64,000 nt of DNA from Scleroderma bovista (Eukaryota > Basidiomycota > Agaricomycetes > Boletales > Sclerodermataceae): the NCBI GenBank assembly GCA_037178675.1, contig JAYMGJ010000372.1:19391-83390 (forward strand). The letters run 5' to 3'. This document shows positions 48,133 through 59,483 of the stretch, piece by piece. Position numbers and translations under genes: made by a program. The notes beneath the pieces are model-generated. The model searched no databases. It had not been told where the DNA came from and was given only the letters and a program-made list of their open reading frames with translations. Position 1 is the first letter of the stretch. Every line of letters begins with the position of its first letter.

Positions 48133-50055
48133 CACCGCAGTGTATTTCCCGCATGTATTCTACTTCATCGCGAGTGGGCCGAACAGAAAAGATTTTGGTC
48201 TGTACGTCGTGATCATTATTGCATGCTTTAATTCTTTGCAATAGACGGTCAGAATGGTCCAGAGTGACGCTATGTGCTCGGAGGCTCTCAAAGTTTATCC
48301 TTTGTGATGCACGTCGTCTATATTAGACTCCAAACAGCTTTGCAGAGGTGTGTCGCCGCCTCCGCAACAGGAGCAGACTATGCGACTCTCGCTTCAGCAC
48401 CACCATGACACTTACCAGGCCGACCTCTATCGCCATCCTCAATAAAGATGCAGTCTGCGCTTCCCCACTCCATCTCCCCAACAGGCACTCTCTGCATACC
48501 ACCATATTCTTACACACCCCGTCTCCCAAGTGGGTCCTGCAAATCCCGCGAAGCACAGTCGCCATGGCGCTCCTCACAAATACAAAGTAACTCTCTGTGG
48601 GATGCCCCAAGCACACTCTTCGAAAATGTCGTCCCATGCCCTCCGCGCGTATCAGCCATCAACCCTTCGTATCCTGTCTCCGTCTCCGACGAAAAAAAAA
48701 ACCAGCGCTTCCTCCAGTGCCTAAATTAGTCTTCCTTGCCTCCCAGAAAGCGTCGCGCATTCCTGAGCTGGCTCGTCAAGTATTACCCGTTTGTAGTGGT
48801 ACTTTTTCGAACTTCGTATCAATGACTTTGTAGGGCACCGTTCTGACGCGTGCGAGGCGTTTCACGCACCCCCCTGTACTGCAGCGGGGCTCGCAAAAGT
48901 TTTTATATATACGGCCCCGGCATCAGCACGCTGTGGCAGATGGGTGCGTCTGGGCAGTCATCCAAAGGTGGTGACGAGGCAATGGCAGATGGCCAAGACG
49001 CACCGTCATTCGCGCTTCAAGATACTAAGATATTCGCGACGTGGGACCATGAAACCAAGCACTATCAGGATACTTTGTTTGGCAGGAAAGGCAGGGGTGG
49101 TTAGCATCTCCCATCCACCGAAGTGTACGCCACTTGCTTGAGAGTCTCCGGTGACCATTGAATGTAAAATCTCCCTCGGTCTTCTGAATTCCAGAAACGC
49201 ATTCTGGACTAAAGATCTTATTAATGTGTCACTGTCTACTCCACTCAGATCGGCAAACCAACCCTTCTCGTCCCAGCTGCTCCCAGAGTCTGGGCAAAAA
49301 TAGTGTGTGGAGTCGACTCCACATTTTTGCACTCTAAAAGGGAGAGTGGAGCATCAATATGATACAAGTGCTTTGACGTAGCTCTCCCTTGTGCATGACC
49401 CTACTAACCCAGCCTCGCTCGCATCACTGGGGGTCACTAACTTGTAGAGTCCGAAATTCCCTCGCTACAGGTATATCTGGCAGGGACGACGGGGGGAATG
49501 CAGGAAAATAGTCGTATTATAACAAAATTTGTACGACGGCCAGGTTTGATACTAGGACTGCACATAAATGTACACCGCCGCCTTTGAATTCTTTTCGACG
49601 ATCAATTCTCTGTTATTTCTTCTCCACTTTCGACTGTTGCTCCCCCGCGGGTTCACCAGCATGGGCGTAATGTTCCTTTACCTTTCGTCCATTCCGATAA
49701 GGCAAACGAGAAGAACCCTGCACGATAGCAGTCATACTCACCGCATCACTGAAATACGCTATTTGCAATGGAGTGAGTCGCACCAAACGAGCAAAGCCTT
49801 TCCACCTACCTGCCCTCTGATCAACATCTTTGGTCGGTTTGGAACAAGTTCCATCAATAGACGACACGCCCATGGGGACATGCGAATCAGTTGCTTCGAG
49901 AGGGGGTGACTGTGTTCCAGAAGACATCATCGTCGTGGTCAGAAAACAGTGATTCGGACTACGCTGCCTTCACCCAGTTCAATGACATCATCGTTCGGAG
50001 TTGGCCGAGAACCGCATCTCATTACAAAAGCATCCGTTCATACCTACATATACCT
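48133..50055. other. Intergenic, about 1.9 kb, weak ORFs only
   Basis: Open frames at 48323-48637 and 49006-49332 (minus) and 48348-48833 (plus) have no recognised motif. A 105-codon frame at 49613-49930 (minus; DQRAGRWKGFARLVRLTPLQ) with an intron-like GTGAGT...CGAAAG could be a small gene, but support is thin. An imperfect 37-bp hairpin is listed separately. Confidence 0.4.
49294..49330. repeat. Hairpin with perfect 18-bp palindrome
   Basis: TGTGGAGTCGACTCCACA (49306-49323) is fully self-complementary. Outside it GCAAAAA (49294-49300) pairs with TTTTTGC (49324-49330), leaving a 5-nt bulge. It could be a strong DNA or RNA hairpin. No element ends were recognised around it. Confidence 0.6.
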
Positions 50056-52509
50056 TCATCGCTTGGGCGACTCTTCCGGAGTTCCATATCCGCTCTCCAC
50101 GGCTCCATCCGACTGTCGCAACCTTGTCGTAGGGTATCCCGACACGTCCACCTCCTCAAACTTCTCCGCGGCCCCAATAATCGGGAACAGACGATTGAGC
50201 ACATAGTAAACGATGGACGACACGCCGAATCCCGTGAAGAAGGAAAGTTCGTAGATCCTCGTAGCGACTAAAGGTACCTCGTGGCCAGCTATGGGAGACC
50301 AATCAATTAGCATAGGCAACACAAGAGCGTGACCCAAACATTGGTGGAAATGAAACGATCACGTACTCGCGCCCACGAACCCGACAACATTGATGAGAAT
50401 GCCTGCGATGTATGCGGCGTACGCGCTACGCCATATACATCAATCCTCCTAACTAGTCGAAAGGAAATACTATGACTTACCGGAAGTTCACTCCGTACGT
50501 GTACCAGTACCATGTACCGTTATTTGCTGCATACAAATCAGCAACGTTATAATGCCCCTTCCTAATCACATAATATTCTGTGACCTGTGCGTCCATTATG
50601 CATAAGTAGCTGGGAACACTGCATTTATCTCACCATCACCCCCGCAATGGAGCTCAGGAAGACGGAGTAGGCGGACAAGTACGATGTGAAGCTATTGCTA
50701 CTCTTCAACAAATTCCATGGACATATGGAAAGCCCAACGACGGCGGCGACGTAACCCCCTCGTCGGATATTCTGCAAATATGTCACATGAAGTGATATTC
50801 ACGGTATCTCGAAGAGATATTCGACACTCACAATGAAACGAGGGAGAAGGGCAGTCAGGTCACAGCCAGCTGATACCGAGTTCGCTGAGATATTCGTTCT
50901 GTAAGGAATAAATATTGAGCATCTCGTCGACACGGGAAGCGCCCCATTGTCGCCGTTTATCTCCGAACATACCCCATCTAGACCATCAATGAGTCAGGGA
51001 AGGTAATAACATCTTTAGACCTCACCTGCGCAATGATGAAAGAAGCGGAAATGAACCAAACCTAGAAATTGTGCTGAGCTATCAAACGACGCCCACGGTC
51101 CCAGGTCAAGGCGTAATGAACACATACGCCAAGTCTGGTCGAATGGGACGGGTTATCGTCTAAGAACTTGTTCAACAGGTCGATGGGCGACCATATTGCT
51201 TCCCCATAGATGGCCTGTGACGACGAACTGACAAGAATACCAATCAAGCACACCATCGAGCATGTCAGAGGAATCGCGAAAAGCTGGGGATACAACGCGG
51301 CAGCTGGTGTCCTCGCGCGGGATGCAAAGTCTGGCGCATTCCTGTACAGCTTTTCTGTGAGATGGTAGGTCCGGCCGGGGTAGTAAAAATATCCTACGTG
51401 ACGAGCGTTGCTGAGTTGCTGATGCAGGACATGAGGCTCACCACCATCGCCCAGGCCAGACTGGATCCCTGGATGGTCGAAGGCTGGTGTACTATCGGAC
51501 CGATGCCATTAGCTTTCACAATACACCACACCAAGAACATCAAGGCGGCGATGGGTGTGACGATCATCTTCACGACGAAGAAGTGGCGGCTGTCAGAGCG
51601 AGCATTCATCAGCGAGGGTCCTTCCGTCGCATAAAAAGCGCGTACGGACATGGAGTGGACAGGAAACCATATCAAGGGAAGCGAAATGAGCCAGAAGAGG
51701 AAGAAACACATAAAGTCCCGAGTGTTAGTCCCCGAAGACGCAGGCATTGAATTCGCTACTGAGTTTAGATGTGCTCCGCCCATCAAGAGGCATAGTCACT
51801 CACGGATGTTGTTTACACTGGGCCACATCGCCCGTAGCATTACTAAAACGCAGGTCCCTCCTATGCTGGACTGTACACCGTACCATATACTAAACGTAGT
51901 TAGCGAGGCGGCCACAGGCGTGGTGCTGTGATCAGGAGCGCGTAGCACTTACCACGCCATTGCGCCTCGATTGAAGACGCACCACAAACTTCCAAAGATG
52001 CCGAAACTGGTGCGATTAACGACGGGGAACGTAATATGGAACACAGCACCTGGACGCGCGTTCAAAACGAGGAAAGGCGTGACCAGGCTGTACCCTAGCC
52101 ACACACAGATCCACGCGTGCCACCACGACATGCCTAGCTGTATCATTGACGATACTATCATCCAGCTGTCGGGCAGGTTGGCGCTTGTCGAATAATACAG
52201 GGATGAAACTCACGTATTGATGTTGAACATGTCCGCGACCCAACTGTGAAGAGCTCGTGGCATCAGTGGGCCACGTTTCGTGCTGCAGTGTTGGATGGTA
52301 TACGCACAACGCGACATAGTTGTAGCCTCGCCACGTTCTCTTGTTGGGCTCGACAGGAAGAAGGTCCTCGTTCTTTGTAACGGATATTGGGATCATCTTC
52401 ATCCATACGATGGTTCACGATGACTCACGGTGATTAGTTGTTGAGCAAGGCTAGAGTTAGGATCGTGAGGCAGTTCGAGTCGCTTTATGACTGTCCTAGC
52501 GATCCCCAT
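50056..52509 (-). CDS. NCS1 family permease (uracil/allantoin/purine type)
   Basis: Plasma-membrane proton symporter of the nucleobase-cation-symport-1 family (Fur4/Dal4 branch). Start ATG 52509 ([20 protein letters not shown]) joined over intron GTGAGT...CAAAG to [21 protein letters not shown], the classical N-terminal signature. Further segments: [17 protein letters not shown] and [26 protein letters not shown] (TM3-4); [41 protein letters not shown] and [27 protein letters not shown] (TM6-8); and [24 protein letters not shown], the TM9-10 region. The end is [29 protein letters not shown], then a cytosolic tail [16 protein letters not shown]. About twelve membrane segments over roughly a dozen exons. 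The exact substrate cannot be read from sequence. Confidence 0.88.
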
Positions 52510-52846
52510 GATGTTGTTGCTGGGAAAGTGAAGAACAGTGGGGCATCGCTAGCCGCCCACACGGAAAGCGATGATATGTCAACTGATCGGGCTTATCTGA
52601 AGTCACCGCATCCCCGATAGTCGACGAGTTGAGGACAGCCAGCTACTCGGCTGTTGCAAGTTGCTTATGACGTCAGCGTCGTCTGTGGTGGTATAGTTTC
52701 ATGAGTATGGTAAGTACATGAAGGCCAGTCATAGTGTTAAGCGTGGGAGCAGCAAGACACCAGCGGATACCAAAGCAAACAGCAAAAAGGCATAAGAAAG
52801 CAAGAGAGGGTAACCATATGCAGGGACCTGAGATCGTATGCGTATG

Positions 52847-53716
52847 CTAAATGAGAATATAAATATACATAGAATGGGACGCAGCATGGATATCCTTGAA
52901 AGACGGGATGCAGGTAGCTTGATTGCGAAGGGGGGTTCGGCTCTGGTTAGAGATTAGAGTGTCCGCGACGTGTTGGAGTGGTCTGAGCTTGTCGATAACG
53001 CTCCGAAGAGGGGGATGGCGAGGAGAACGTGAATTGGGAAGAGATGTGTTCGCGTTTAGGGGTATGTTCTTGCTTTTCTTCAAGAGGAGCATCAAGTTTG
53101 CGGGGAACAGTTTGTTCACCAGGCCGTTCCTACAGAAGCAATTTAACGACGGCGACAAGGGAATCAAATGTGTACAAACGTCATCCGAGGGAGGATCCTG
53201 TTCCGACTGCGAGACTGTCTCATAAGCCTCCGATACGTCTGCCAATGGCGAGACGGTGAGGTCATAACATTTGGAATTGATCGTGGCTTGGGTGTCAAGA
53301 CGAGAGGGTTCACGGCGCACGTCTGGCTCCTCCTGCACTGATGGTAAAGGGGAGGCTTTGGGAGGGGAGCGCCGTCTCTTGCTCTGGCTGCTCTTTCTTG
53401 CATCTGAGGATTTTGGTTTGCCAGATGAACTGGGTTGCTTGCGCTTCTTCGTGGACTCGGATTTTTCCTTTGGCTTCTGGGAAAGATCTACTACAAGCTT
53501 GGTGGACAGGACAGCGGTCTTCCGCTTTTTTCCCTCGGAGGGGGCAGGGCCAGTGCGTTCGCCAGTGACTGGGTGCAGGTTTTCCTTCTCGATGGCAGCA
53601 AGGGTGGACAGCAGTGAGGCAGTGGCATCTGTGGGAGGAACAGCCACGGCGACACGCTCAGGCTGGAGGATCTCTGTGGGAGAGTCCTGGAAGACGGTGA
53701 AGGAGCGCGCGGACAT
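52847..53716 (-). CDS. Lysine-rich nuclear-type protein with KEN box
   Basis: 289 residues in one open frame from ATG 53716 (MSARSFTVFQDSPTEILQPE). The KEN-box IEKENLHPV at about 43-50 is followed by a basic Ser/Lys-rich region (KKRKTAV, KRKQPSSSGKPKSS, SKRRRSPPK) with several likely nuclear localisation signals. Near the C-terminus PLRSVIDKLRPLQ has the RxxL spacing of a destruction box. KEN and D boxes mark substrates of the anaphase-promoting complex, so a cell-cycle-regulated protein is suggested, but no family is recognised. The C-terminal 60 residues may lie past a missed splice site. Divergent from a weak ORF at 53870. Confidence 0.55.
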   Translation of the reverse strand: MSARSFTVFQDSPTEILQPERVAVAVPPTDATASLLSTLAAIEKENLHPVTGERTGPAPSEGKKRKTAVLSTKLVVDLSQKPKEKSESTKKRKQPSSSGKPKSSDARKSSQSKRRRSPPKASPLPSVQEEPDVRREPSRLDTQATINSKCYDLTVSPLADVSEAYETVSQSEQDPPSDDVCTHLIPLSPSLNCFCRNGLVNKLFPANLMLLLKKSKNIPLNANTSLPNSRSPRHPPLRSVIDKLRPLQHVADTLISNQSRTPLRNQATCIPSFKDIHAASHSMYIYILI

Positions 53717-53837
53717 GGCGACGGATCAACGAGGCTGGGCGTCGTGCAACAAGTTGAGCGCACCCCAATTTGAGACCCCGCCGTTCCGAAACCTTATGGA
53801 CGCGTCGAGGACACGTGACCCAACACGTTCTCTTCCT

Positions 53838-53862
53838 CGTCGTCGTCGTCGTCGTCGTCGTC
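53838..53862. repeat. CGT trinucleotide microsatellite
   Basis: About eight uninterrupted CGT units within the 5' region between the KEN-box gene and 53870. Read on the minus strand it would give an acidic Asp run, but no gene there is supported. Confidence 0.85.
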
Positions 53863-53869
53863 GGGCACG

Positions 53870-54277
53870 ATGACCACACGAAACGCTGTTCTCTTGCTGA
53901 CGCGGTCCTTGGTCGATAAGCCCACGATCGCATTGGAAGCGCCCTCGACCCGCCACACTCCCGCCAGTCCCGCCCGGCCCGCCCCAGTTTCAGCTGCCCG
54001 CCAGCGATGCCCAGCATGGCCAACGTCGCCCCCAGGCACATTCAGTCCCTGGATTTGTGATCGTTGGTCTAGATTTTCTCCCCGTCGCTGCTCTGTCTCA
54101 CCTCCGCGTCAGGTCGCTCTCGTCAGAGATTTCAAAGTCCAAGCTGTCGATCGTCGATCGTGCCGCCCTGCTTTCCGACACGGGAACATATTCCTGCCCA
54201 TTATTCAAATGCCTAGCTATCTTGGCGAGTATCATTTGACAAAGATTGTCACTGCACAGTCAACTTCCACCACGTAA
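53870..54277 (+). CDS. Weak ORF, Pro/Arg-rich, possible small gene
   Basis: 135 codons from ATG 53870 (MTTRNAVLLLTRSLVDKPTIALE). The first 20 residues resemble a mitochondrial presequence, but the rest is compositionally biased and no domain is recognised. An intron may start within it. It lies 153 bp from the divergent KEN-box gene. Low support. Confidence 0.25.
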   Translation: MTTRNAVLLLTRSLVDKPTIALEAPSTRHTPASPARPAPVSAARQRCPAWPTSPPGTFSPWICDRWSRFSPRRCSVSPPRQVALVRDFKVQAVDRRSCRPAFRHGNIFLPIIQMPSYLGEYHLTKIVTAQSTSTT

Positions 54278-54600
54278 CCTCGGATCACGTTCTCCCCGCC
54301 TACTAGCACCCTCCTTAATGAAATTAGCTTGGTCGTGACGTACCGGAATGCCTTATAGAATGCACCTGCAGCGTGCTGTATCGTTTCCTCCCGTCTATCA
54401 CAACACAACCAGCCGCCACCACTCTGGAGCCTGGCTGCCTCATGCTAGCCACGCCCCAACAGGACCCCACTCATTTAAATTACCGGGTCGCTCACCGTGC
54501 TTTTCGCTCCCTCTCCATCCCATCGTCTCTCGCGTCCCCGACCCCTCTCCACGACCTCGACGGTCTCCCCGACCCCCGCTGAGGGCCCGCATACGCTAGC

Positions 54601-56747
54601 ATGCCGTCCAAGCAGTCTTCTGCGAAAGCACCCCCTCCCCCTCCCGTCGGTACCCTCATCGACAACAACACCCTCGAACTCGCAGAAGTCCTTGGCGTAG
54701 GAGGCTACGGCGTTGTCTACCGCGCAGTCGACACACACGACCCTCTTGCCCGCAGCTATGCCGTAAAGTGTCTCACCACCTCCCAGATACATAGCGGCTC
54801 CCGCCAGCGTCAGCTCCATATCCGTGAAATTGCCCTCCATAAATTGGCCTCAGCCCACCCCAACGTCGTCACCCTCCATCGAGTAGTCGAGGAACACAAC
54901 TACATTTATCTCATCATGGACTATGCCTCCGACGGCGATCTCTTCTCCCAAATCCTCCACAGCTGCCGCTATCTCGGCCAGGACCGCCTCATCAAGCATG
55001 TATTCTTGCAGCTCCTCGATGCCGTCGAATACTGCCATTCCCTCGGCATCTACCACCGTGACCTCAAGCCCGAGAATGTGTTGTGCTACGACGGCGGTTT
55101 GCAGATCGCCATCACCGATTTTGGCTTAGCCACCACAGAGCGGTTCAGCGAGGAGTTCCGCACCGGCAGTGTCTATCACATGAGCCCAGGTTTGTCACCC
55201 TCTCCCCTTCATGTCCTTGCATCTCACTCCTCGTAATAGAATGTCAGGGTGGTGACTTTGCACCGACAGGGTCTTATTCACCCCTCTTCAATGACATTTG
55301 GTCACTGGCTATCATCATGCTTAATCTGGCAACGGGTCGGAATCCTTGGAAGTCCGCCGCGTCAACGGATCCCACTTTCCAGGCATATCTACAGGATCCA
55401 CTCAACTTCCTTCCCACAGTTCTTCCCATCTCTCCCGAAATTAACAACATTCTTGTTCGGATGTTGGAAGTGGATTGGCGACACAGGATAACCTTGGCGG
55501 AAGTAAGGACTGCCATCCAAGCAGTGGACAACTTCTATGCAGAAGGTGTCATATTCGAAGGCAGTATGGCACGCTGTGCTTGGGAGGTCGATGTAGATCT
55601 CGAGAGCGATAGTGACTCTTCCATCCACGAAGAAGCTGTGGACCAGTCCGAGGCACTCTGCTCGCGCTGGAGCAAGGAAAGCGACTCCGAGATGGACTGC
55701 AGCAAGCCCACTCCAGTATGGAACGAGGAGTATTCCTCTTGCAATGCAACGTGGGCGATCGGATCTTCCATTCGTTCTCCCTCATCCACCATGCTAGAGC
55801 AGCTCAAAATTTACGAGGCTCCTCGCACACCACCGTCGACGTACTCCCCGCTTTCCCCAGATCCCTCTCTTCCTTCTGTTCCACCCACACCTGAAGGTGT
55901 CAGTGTACTGCGGGCCAGACCAACCCAGACACCCTCGAAGCCCCTCAAAATTAACACCGAATGTGGCCGTCGGATCTTTTTAGCCGGAAGCAACGGCTCA
56001 TACACCACAGTTTCATCAATGCACACCGCAGTCGAAAGCGCTACCCCATTCTCTTCCTGCTTCCTGCTTCCTACGCCACCCTCCATTTCCAAGATCTCCC
56101 TTTCGTGGTCTTCCTCCCCCATGCCCTCTTCCGTCGATTTGGGAGTCTACGCCACACCCGGAAGTCACCATGTGGATTCAACATGGGAATACACCGACTC
56201 GGATTACACATCATCATACCCCTCCATGTCGAGCGACAGCGTCCCCGGCCTGGATTTAGACGTTTCTTCCAAATGTGCTCTTGAAGACGCTTCCACTGCC
56301 CATCTCGCCGTCTGGCGACACGAGTCTATCACTAAGGCTGTCAACCCTGTCGTCCCCGAAGTCGCAACCCGGCCAGACGCTGTGCCCGCGCCTGCTCCTG
56401 TCAATGTTCCACGGAGAGCAAACGGGGCAGGGTCGGAGCGGCGCTGGTCCACCAGTCTCTGGCGATTCTCATTTCCCCGCTCTTCGTCTCCACCACGGAA
56501 TGAAACCCAAGAAGACGAGCCCAGGTCGAGGCGAGGCTCCTTCACAGATGCGTTCCCGTTTCACTCATTCTTTACCTCAAGCCCTACGTCTAGCTGGCGA
56601 CGATCGCCATCCCCACCAGCCTCGGAACCCTCGCCACCCGCATCGACGAACGGGACACACGAGCCGTGTCGTCAGGCGGCGCGGCCCCACACCAAACGCC
56701 CTTGGTTTTCGCCAAGAAAATTGTTCGCGACTGCGGGCGCATCGTGA
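54601..56747 (+). CDS. Ser/Thr protein kinase, Ran1/Ksp1-like
   Basis: Exons 54601-55189 and 55240-56747 give 698 residues. The catalytic domain (about 25-290) is complete. It has glycine loop GVGGYGVVY, ATP Lys in YAVKCL, helix C Glu in IREIALHKL, catalytic loop YHRDLKPENVL, DFGLATTE, and the activation-segment end SPECQGGDF formed across the single intron. DIWSLAIIMLNLATGRNPWKSA follows. The DFGLATTE...SPECQGG pattern fits the Ran1/Pat1-Ksp1-Sks1 group, which controls the meiosis/nutrient and TOR-linked switches in yeasts. Beyond the domain is a 400-residue Ser/Pro-rich tail, expected to be disordered and phosphorylated. It is convergent with uS5m. Confidence 0.88.
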
Positions 56748-57284
56748 AGGTGCTCTGGCTGGACTCTCCATTCCTTCTTTCCGTTCCATCTACACCTTAG
56801 CATTCATCACCTCGCATTTACAATCACCTCCTCTTCACGAACTCATCACGAAAGCCCTATTCATTGTATACTCCCCCTGCATCCCTTCGAATTCGTCGGC
56901 GCTTCTTTTCTTTCTTTCACGCTGTGACGCATTTATGTATAAGTACCCGGTGTACGCGGATCCCTTCGTATGTATCAATTACTCAGTCACGCAGTGCTGC
57001 TTAGTTAACACGCGCAACCTGCTGGGCATATTCACGCAGTCCAGACACCAAATTCAGACCTGTGAAACCGACTGGAGGGACCTGGGGTTCCTGGGCCCTG
57101 ACAAGACAATGAAAGCCTATCTATGGGGTTGAAGATTTTGCTTCCTTTGAAAATGAACGAGACAAACGTGATTCCGCTGTCTCAGATGGACAGGAACGTC
57201 AGCGCCTTAATGGGATGAGATTTCTAGAATTAGCGTCGATGAGGTAGGGTTATGAGTGCGATAGTAGCATTTGCAGCAGCCTCG
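56748..57284. other. Convergent 3' intergenic region
   Basis: Lies between the kinase stop and the uS5m stop. No coding support. Confidence 0.5.
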
Positions 57285-58322
57285 TCAATACGTCCTCAAA
57301 CACGCCAGCTTCCTCCCGCGATCGCGTTCTACGGCGTCTTTACCACGCAACCCAGAACCCTTATCCAGCCGCCTCGCTCCGCCACCCACTCCGTTCCCCA
57401 TTGCAAGCGGTGCATTGCCAGCATGGAGCATGCGGAACAACGTCTTGATAACGCTCAGAGGGTTCCGGCTCCCCCATACCTTCGCACTGGCGTCCTTGAT
57501 ACCAGCTGCTTTGAGGACCTGATGCACGTTGGGGTTGCAATGCAGTCCGAATCCCACCGGACGCTGGCGTAAAATAATGCGCGTCGCGCCGAACTTGGCT
57601 TCGACGTCCGTCCAGAGCGTCCGGTTCTCGAACCGCTCTACATAATCGACATTCCGGAGCGCCTTGGCGTACGCTTTGTCGCGCGCAACAGGCACTTCGT
57701 CGTCCTTCGCTTCGCCGTACCCCACCAGCCCGTTCCCGTTCCCGACGACGACAAGAACGTACATGGAGGGTATTTTGCCCTTGCCCGTCTGCTGTGTGAC
57801 ACGGCGCACGATGAGCGGGTAGACGTGGAGTGCACGGAGTTCCGCGGACGAGAATCGACCCGTAGAGGCCATGTCGACAATGTTATGCGCCTTGTCCTCC
57901 TGTCCATCGACGGCCTCTGCCCCAACGGCATCGTCATCCTCCTCAGCATTTCTGCCCGGCTTTTTCCATTTCTCATACAATTCCACTATTCCTGTATGCT
58001 GGAAGATGGAGGGATCATTACGACTGACGACACTATTCCTGAAGCCATGTTTCGTCGGACGAAAATTGACGACGTCTGCGGAATCGAGGAGCGGGTCGTG
58101 TTGGGCGAGGTCTGGATATGGATTCCCGTGTTTTGAACCCTCTCCCAGTGCGACTGCATGTTCGAGAGGTATTTTCTGAGGGCCCGGTGGTTGCGAACTT
58201 GAACCTACGGGGGTTGACGATGACGGAGGTGAAGATTTTTTTGCATAGTATCTGGCCAGGTTACATGTTGGTGTGCATCGCGGCGAATGGCGAAGGATGG
58301 GTGACGACCAGACTCTGTTCAT
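57285..58322 (-). CDS. MRPS5: Mitochondrial small-subunit ribosomal protein uS5m
   Basis: Single-exon gene of 345 residues from ATG 58322 (MNRVWSSPILRHSPRC), an Arg-rich mitochondrial presequence ending near LARYYAKK. An in-frame ATG further upstream (58448) would add 42 residues and hide the presequence, so it is less likely. The S5 N-terminal double-stranded-RNA-binding fold is around 180-250 (VYPLIVRRVTQQTGKG, VLVVVGNGNGLVGYGEAKDDEVPVARDKA). The S5 C-terminal fold follows (KFGATRIILRQRPVGFGLHCN, VHQVLKAAGIKDASAKVWGSRNPLSVIKTLF). It is part of the mitoribosomal small subunit body and is needed for mRNA entry and decoding fidelity. 124 bp upstream the PITH gene starts divergently. Confidence 0.92.
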   Translation of the reverse strand: MNRVWSSPILRHSPRCTPTCNLARYYAKKSSPPSSSTPVGSSSQPPGPQKIPLEHAVALGEGSKHGNPYPDLAQHDPLLDSADVVNFRPTKHGFRNSVVSRNDPSIFQHTGIVELYEKWKKPGRNAEEDDDAVGAEAVDGQEDKAHNIVDMASTGRFSSAELRALHVYPLIVRRVTQQTGKGKIPSMYVLVVVGNGNGLVGYGEAKDDEVPVARDKAYAKALRNVDYVERFENRTLWTDVEAKFGATRIILRQRPVGFGLHCNPNVHQVLKAAGIKDASAKVWGSRNPLSVIKTLFRMLHAGNAPLAMGNGVGGGARRLDKGSGLRGKDAVERDRGRKLACLRTY

Positions 58323-58446
58323 TGGTAAAAGTGCTGAAGAGAGATGGCTATGTATGCTTGTTTGCGACATAGCCCAATCAAGCAAGTCTACATCATAATA
58401 CGAGTACACCGCTCCTTGCAAGCCTCGGTTCGTCTGAGCTGTGAGC

Positions 58447-59321
58447 ATGGACCAAGGCTCAAACTCGGTCGTTGAGGATCTCGGTGGCGGAGATCAGTCC
58501 AATTTATTCCCTTACATCGATAGAGACAAGTGAGGATATCGGTCATTACACTACACATCATCCCTGACGTTTTCGGGCGACGTATAGCGTGCACGGGCTT
58601 AATCTCGACGTACCAGAGCACGCAAAGGATATAATAAAACCCTGGACGGACCGCGAGGATACAACGCTGTTTGCAGATTCGGGAGTCGATGACCAGGTGA
58701 GGCAGACATCACGTCACGCGTAAAGGCTGCCATCCACGAACCGCGTGCAGATGATTATACATATCCCATTCTCAGAGAACGTCCGAGTAAGATCGGTTAT
58801 ACTCAAGCTCGGTAAAGCATCTTACACCATGTTCATTCGAGGCAGCTGACGCAATTTCGGGAATGGGCCATATGTTGCGTGATCAATGGGCAGGCAGAGG
58901 CGAATGCACGCCGCGTCATCTCAGGATATACGCCAATTACCCGAATATTATCGATTTCGCCGATGCAGAAAGCACGAAGCCTCATCTTAATATCAGTCTT
59001 CTAGAAGGGGAGACAAACGCCGTGGAATACCCTCTTCGCGTGGCGGCTTTCAGAAGCGTTCATTCGTTGAGCCTGTATTTCGTACGTTTTTGGATCCACC
59101 TTTGATTGGGTTTGGAAGAATGAATGCCCTTCTCGATATAGAGAGATTCTGTTGGCGGGGATCAGTCGCGGTTATATTACATAGGGTTTAAAGGTGACTG
59201 CCACTCACCCCGAAAGGAGGCAACGAAGAAGTTGGAGGTACCAGCACCCAATGCGGCAGACGCCCCATTAGTGGACAAGGTTCAGCAGAAGGTTGGGGCT
59301 CAACAACCAACAGCGCGTTGA
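58447..59321 (+). CDS. PITH-domain protein
   Basis: Start ATG 58447 (MDQGSNSVVEDLGGGDQSNLFPYIDRDK). After a short intron (donor GTGAGG, acceptor GTATAG) come VHGLNLDVPEHAKDIIKPW, TLFADSGVDDQ, IIHIPFSENVRVRSVILKLG, CTPRHLRIYANYPNIIDFADAE, PHLNISLLEGETNAVEYPLRVAAFRSVHSLSLYF, a late exon YYIGFKGDCHSP, and AADAPLVDKVQQKVGAQQPTAR before TGA 59319-59321. This is a full PITH domain (proteasome-interacting thioredoxin C-terminal fold) without a thioredoxin domain, as in human PITHD1 and its fungal relatives. A role in proteasome contact is inferred from the family. About 200 residues, five or so exons. Confidence 0.9.
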
Positions 59322-59483
59322 GGGTTTCTGTGTAGGATACGGTCGTACATGCTTTCTCCTCCCTAGACAGGGGCAGTTTCCCCTACTTTGGTGATTACAT
59401 CAGCAGCGGTGCGTGAATGTTGAGAACAGCTCTTGAGTGGCAAGGTATTCTATTGTGCGCCGAGAGCAACATTGTCAGTCGCC

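Noticed and set aside
53658..54041. Minus-strand frames containing a poly-Thr or poly-Asp run
   Set aside because: Produced by the CGT microsatellite; no other coding support.
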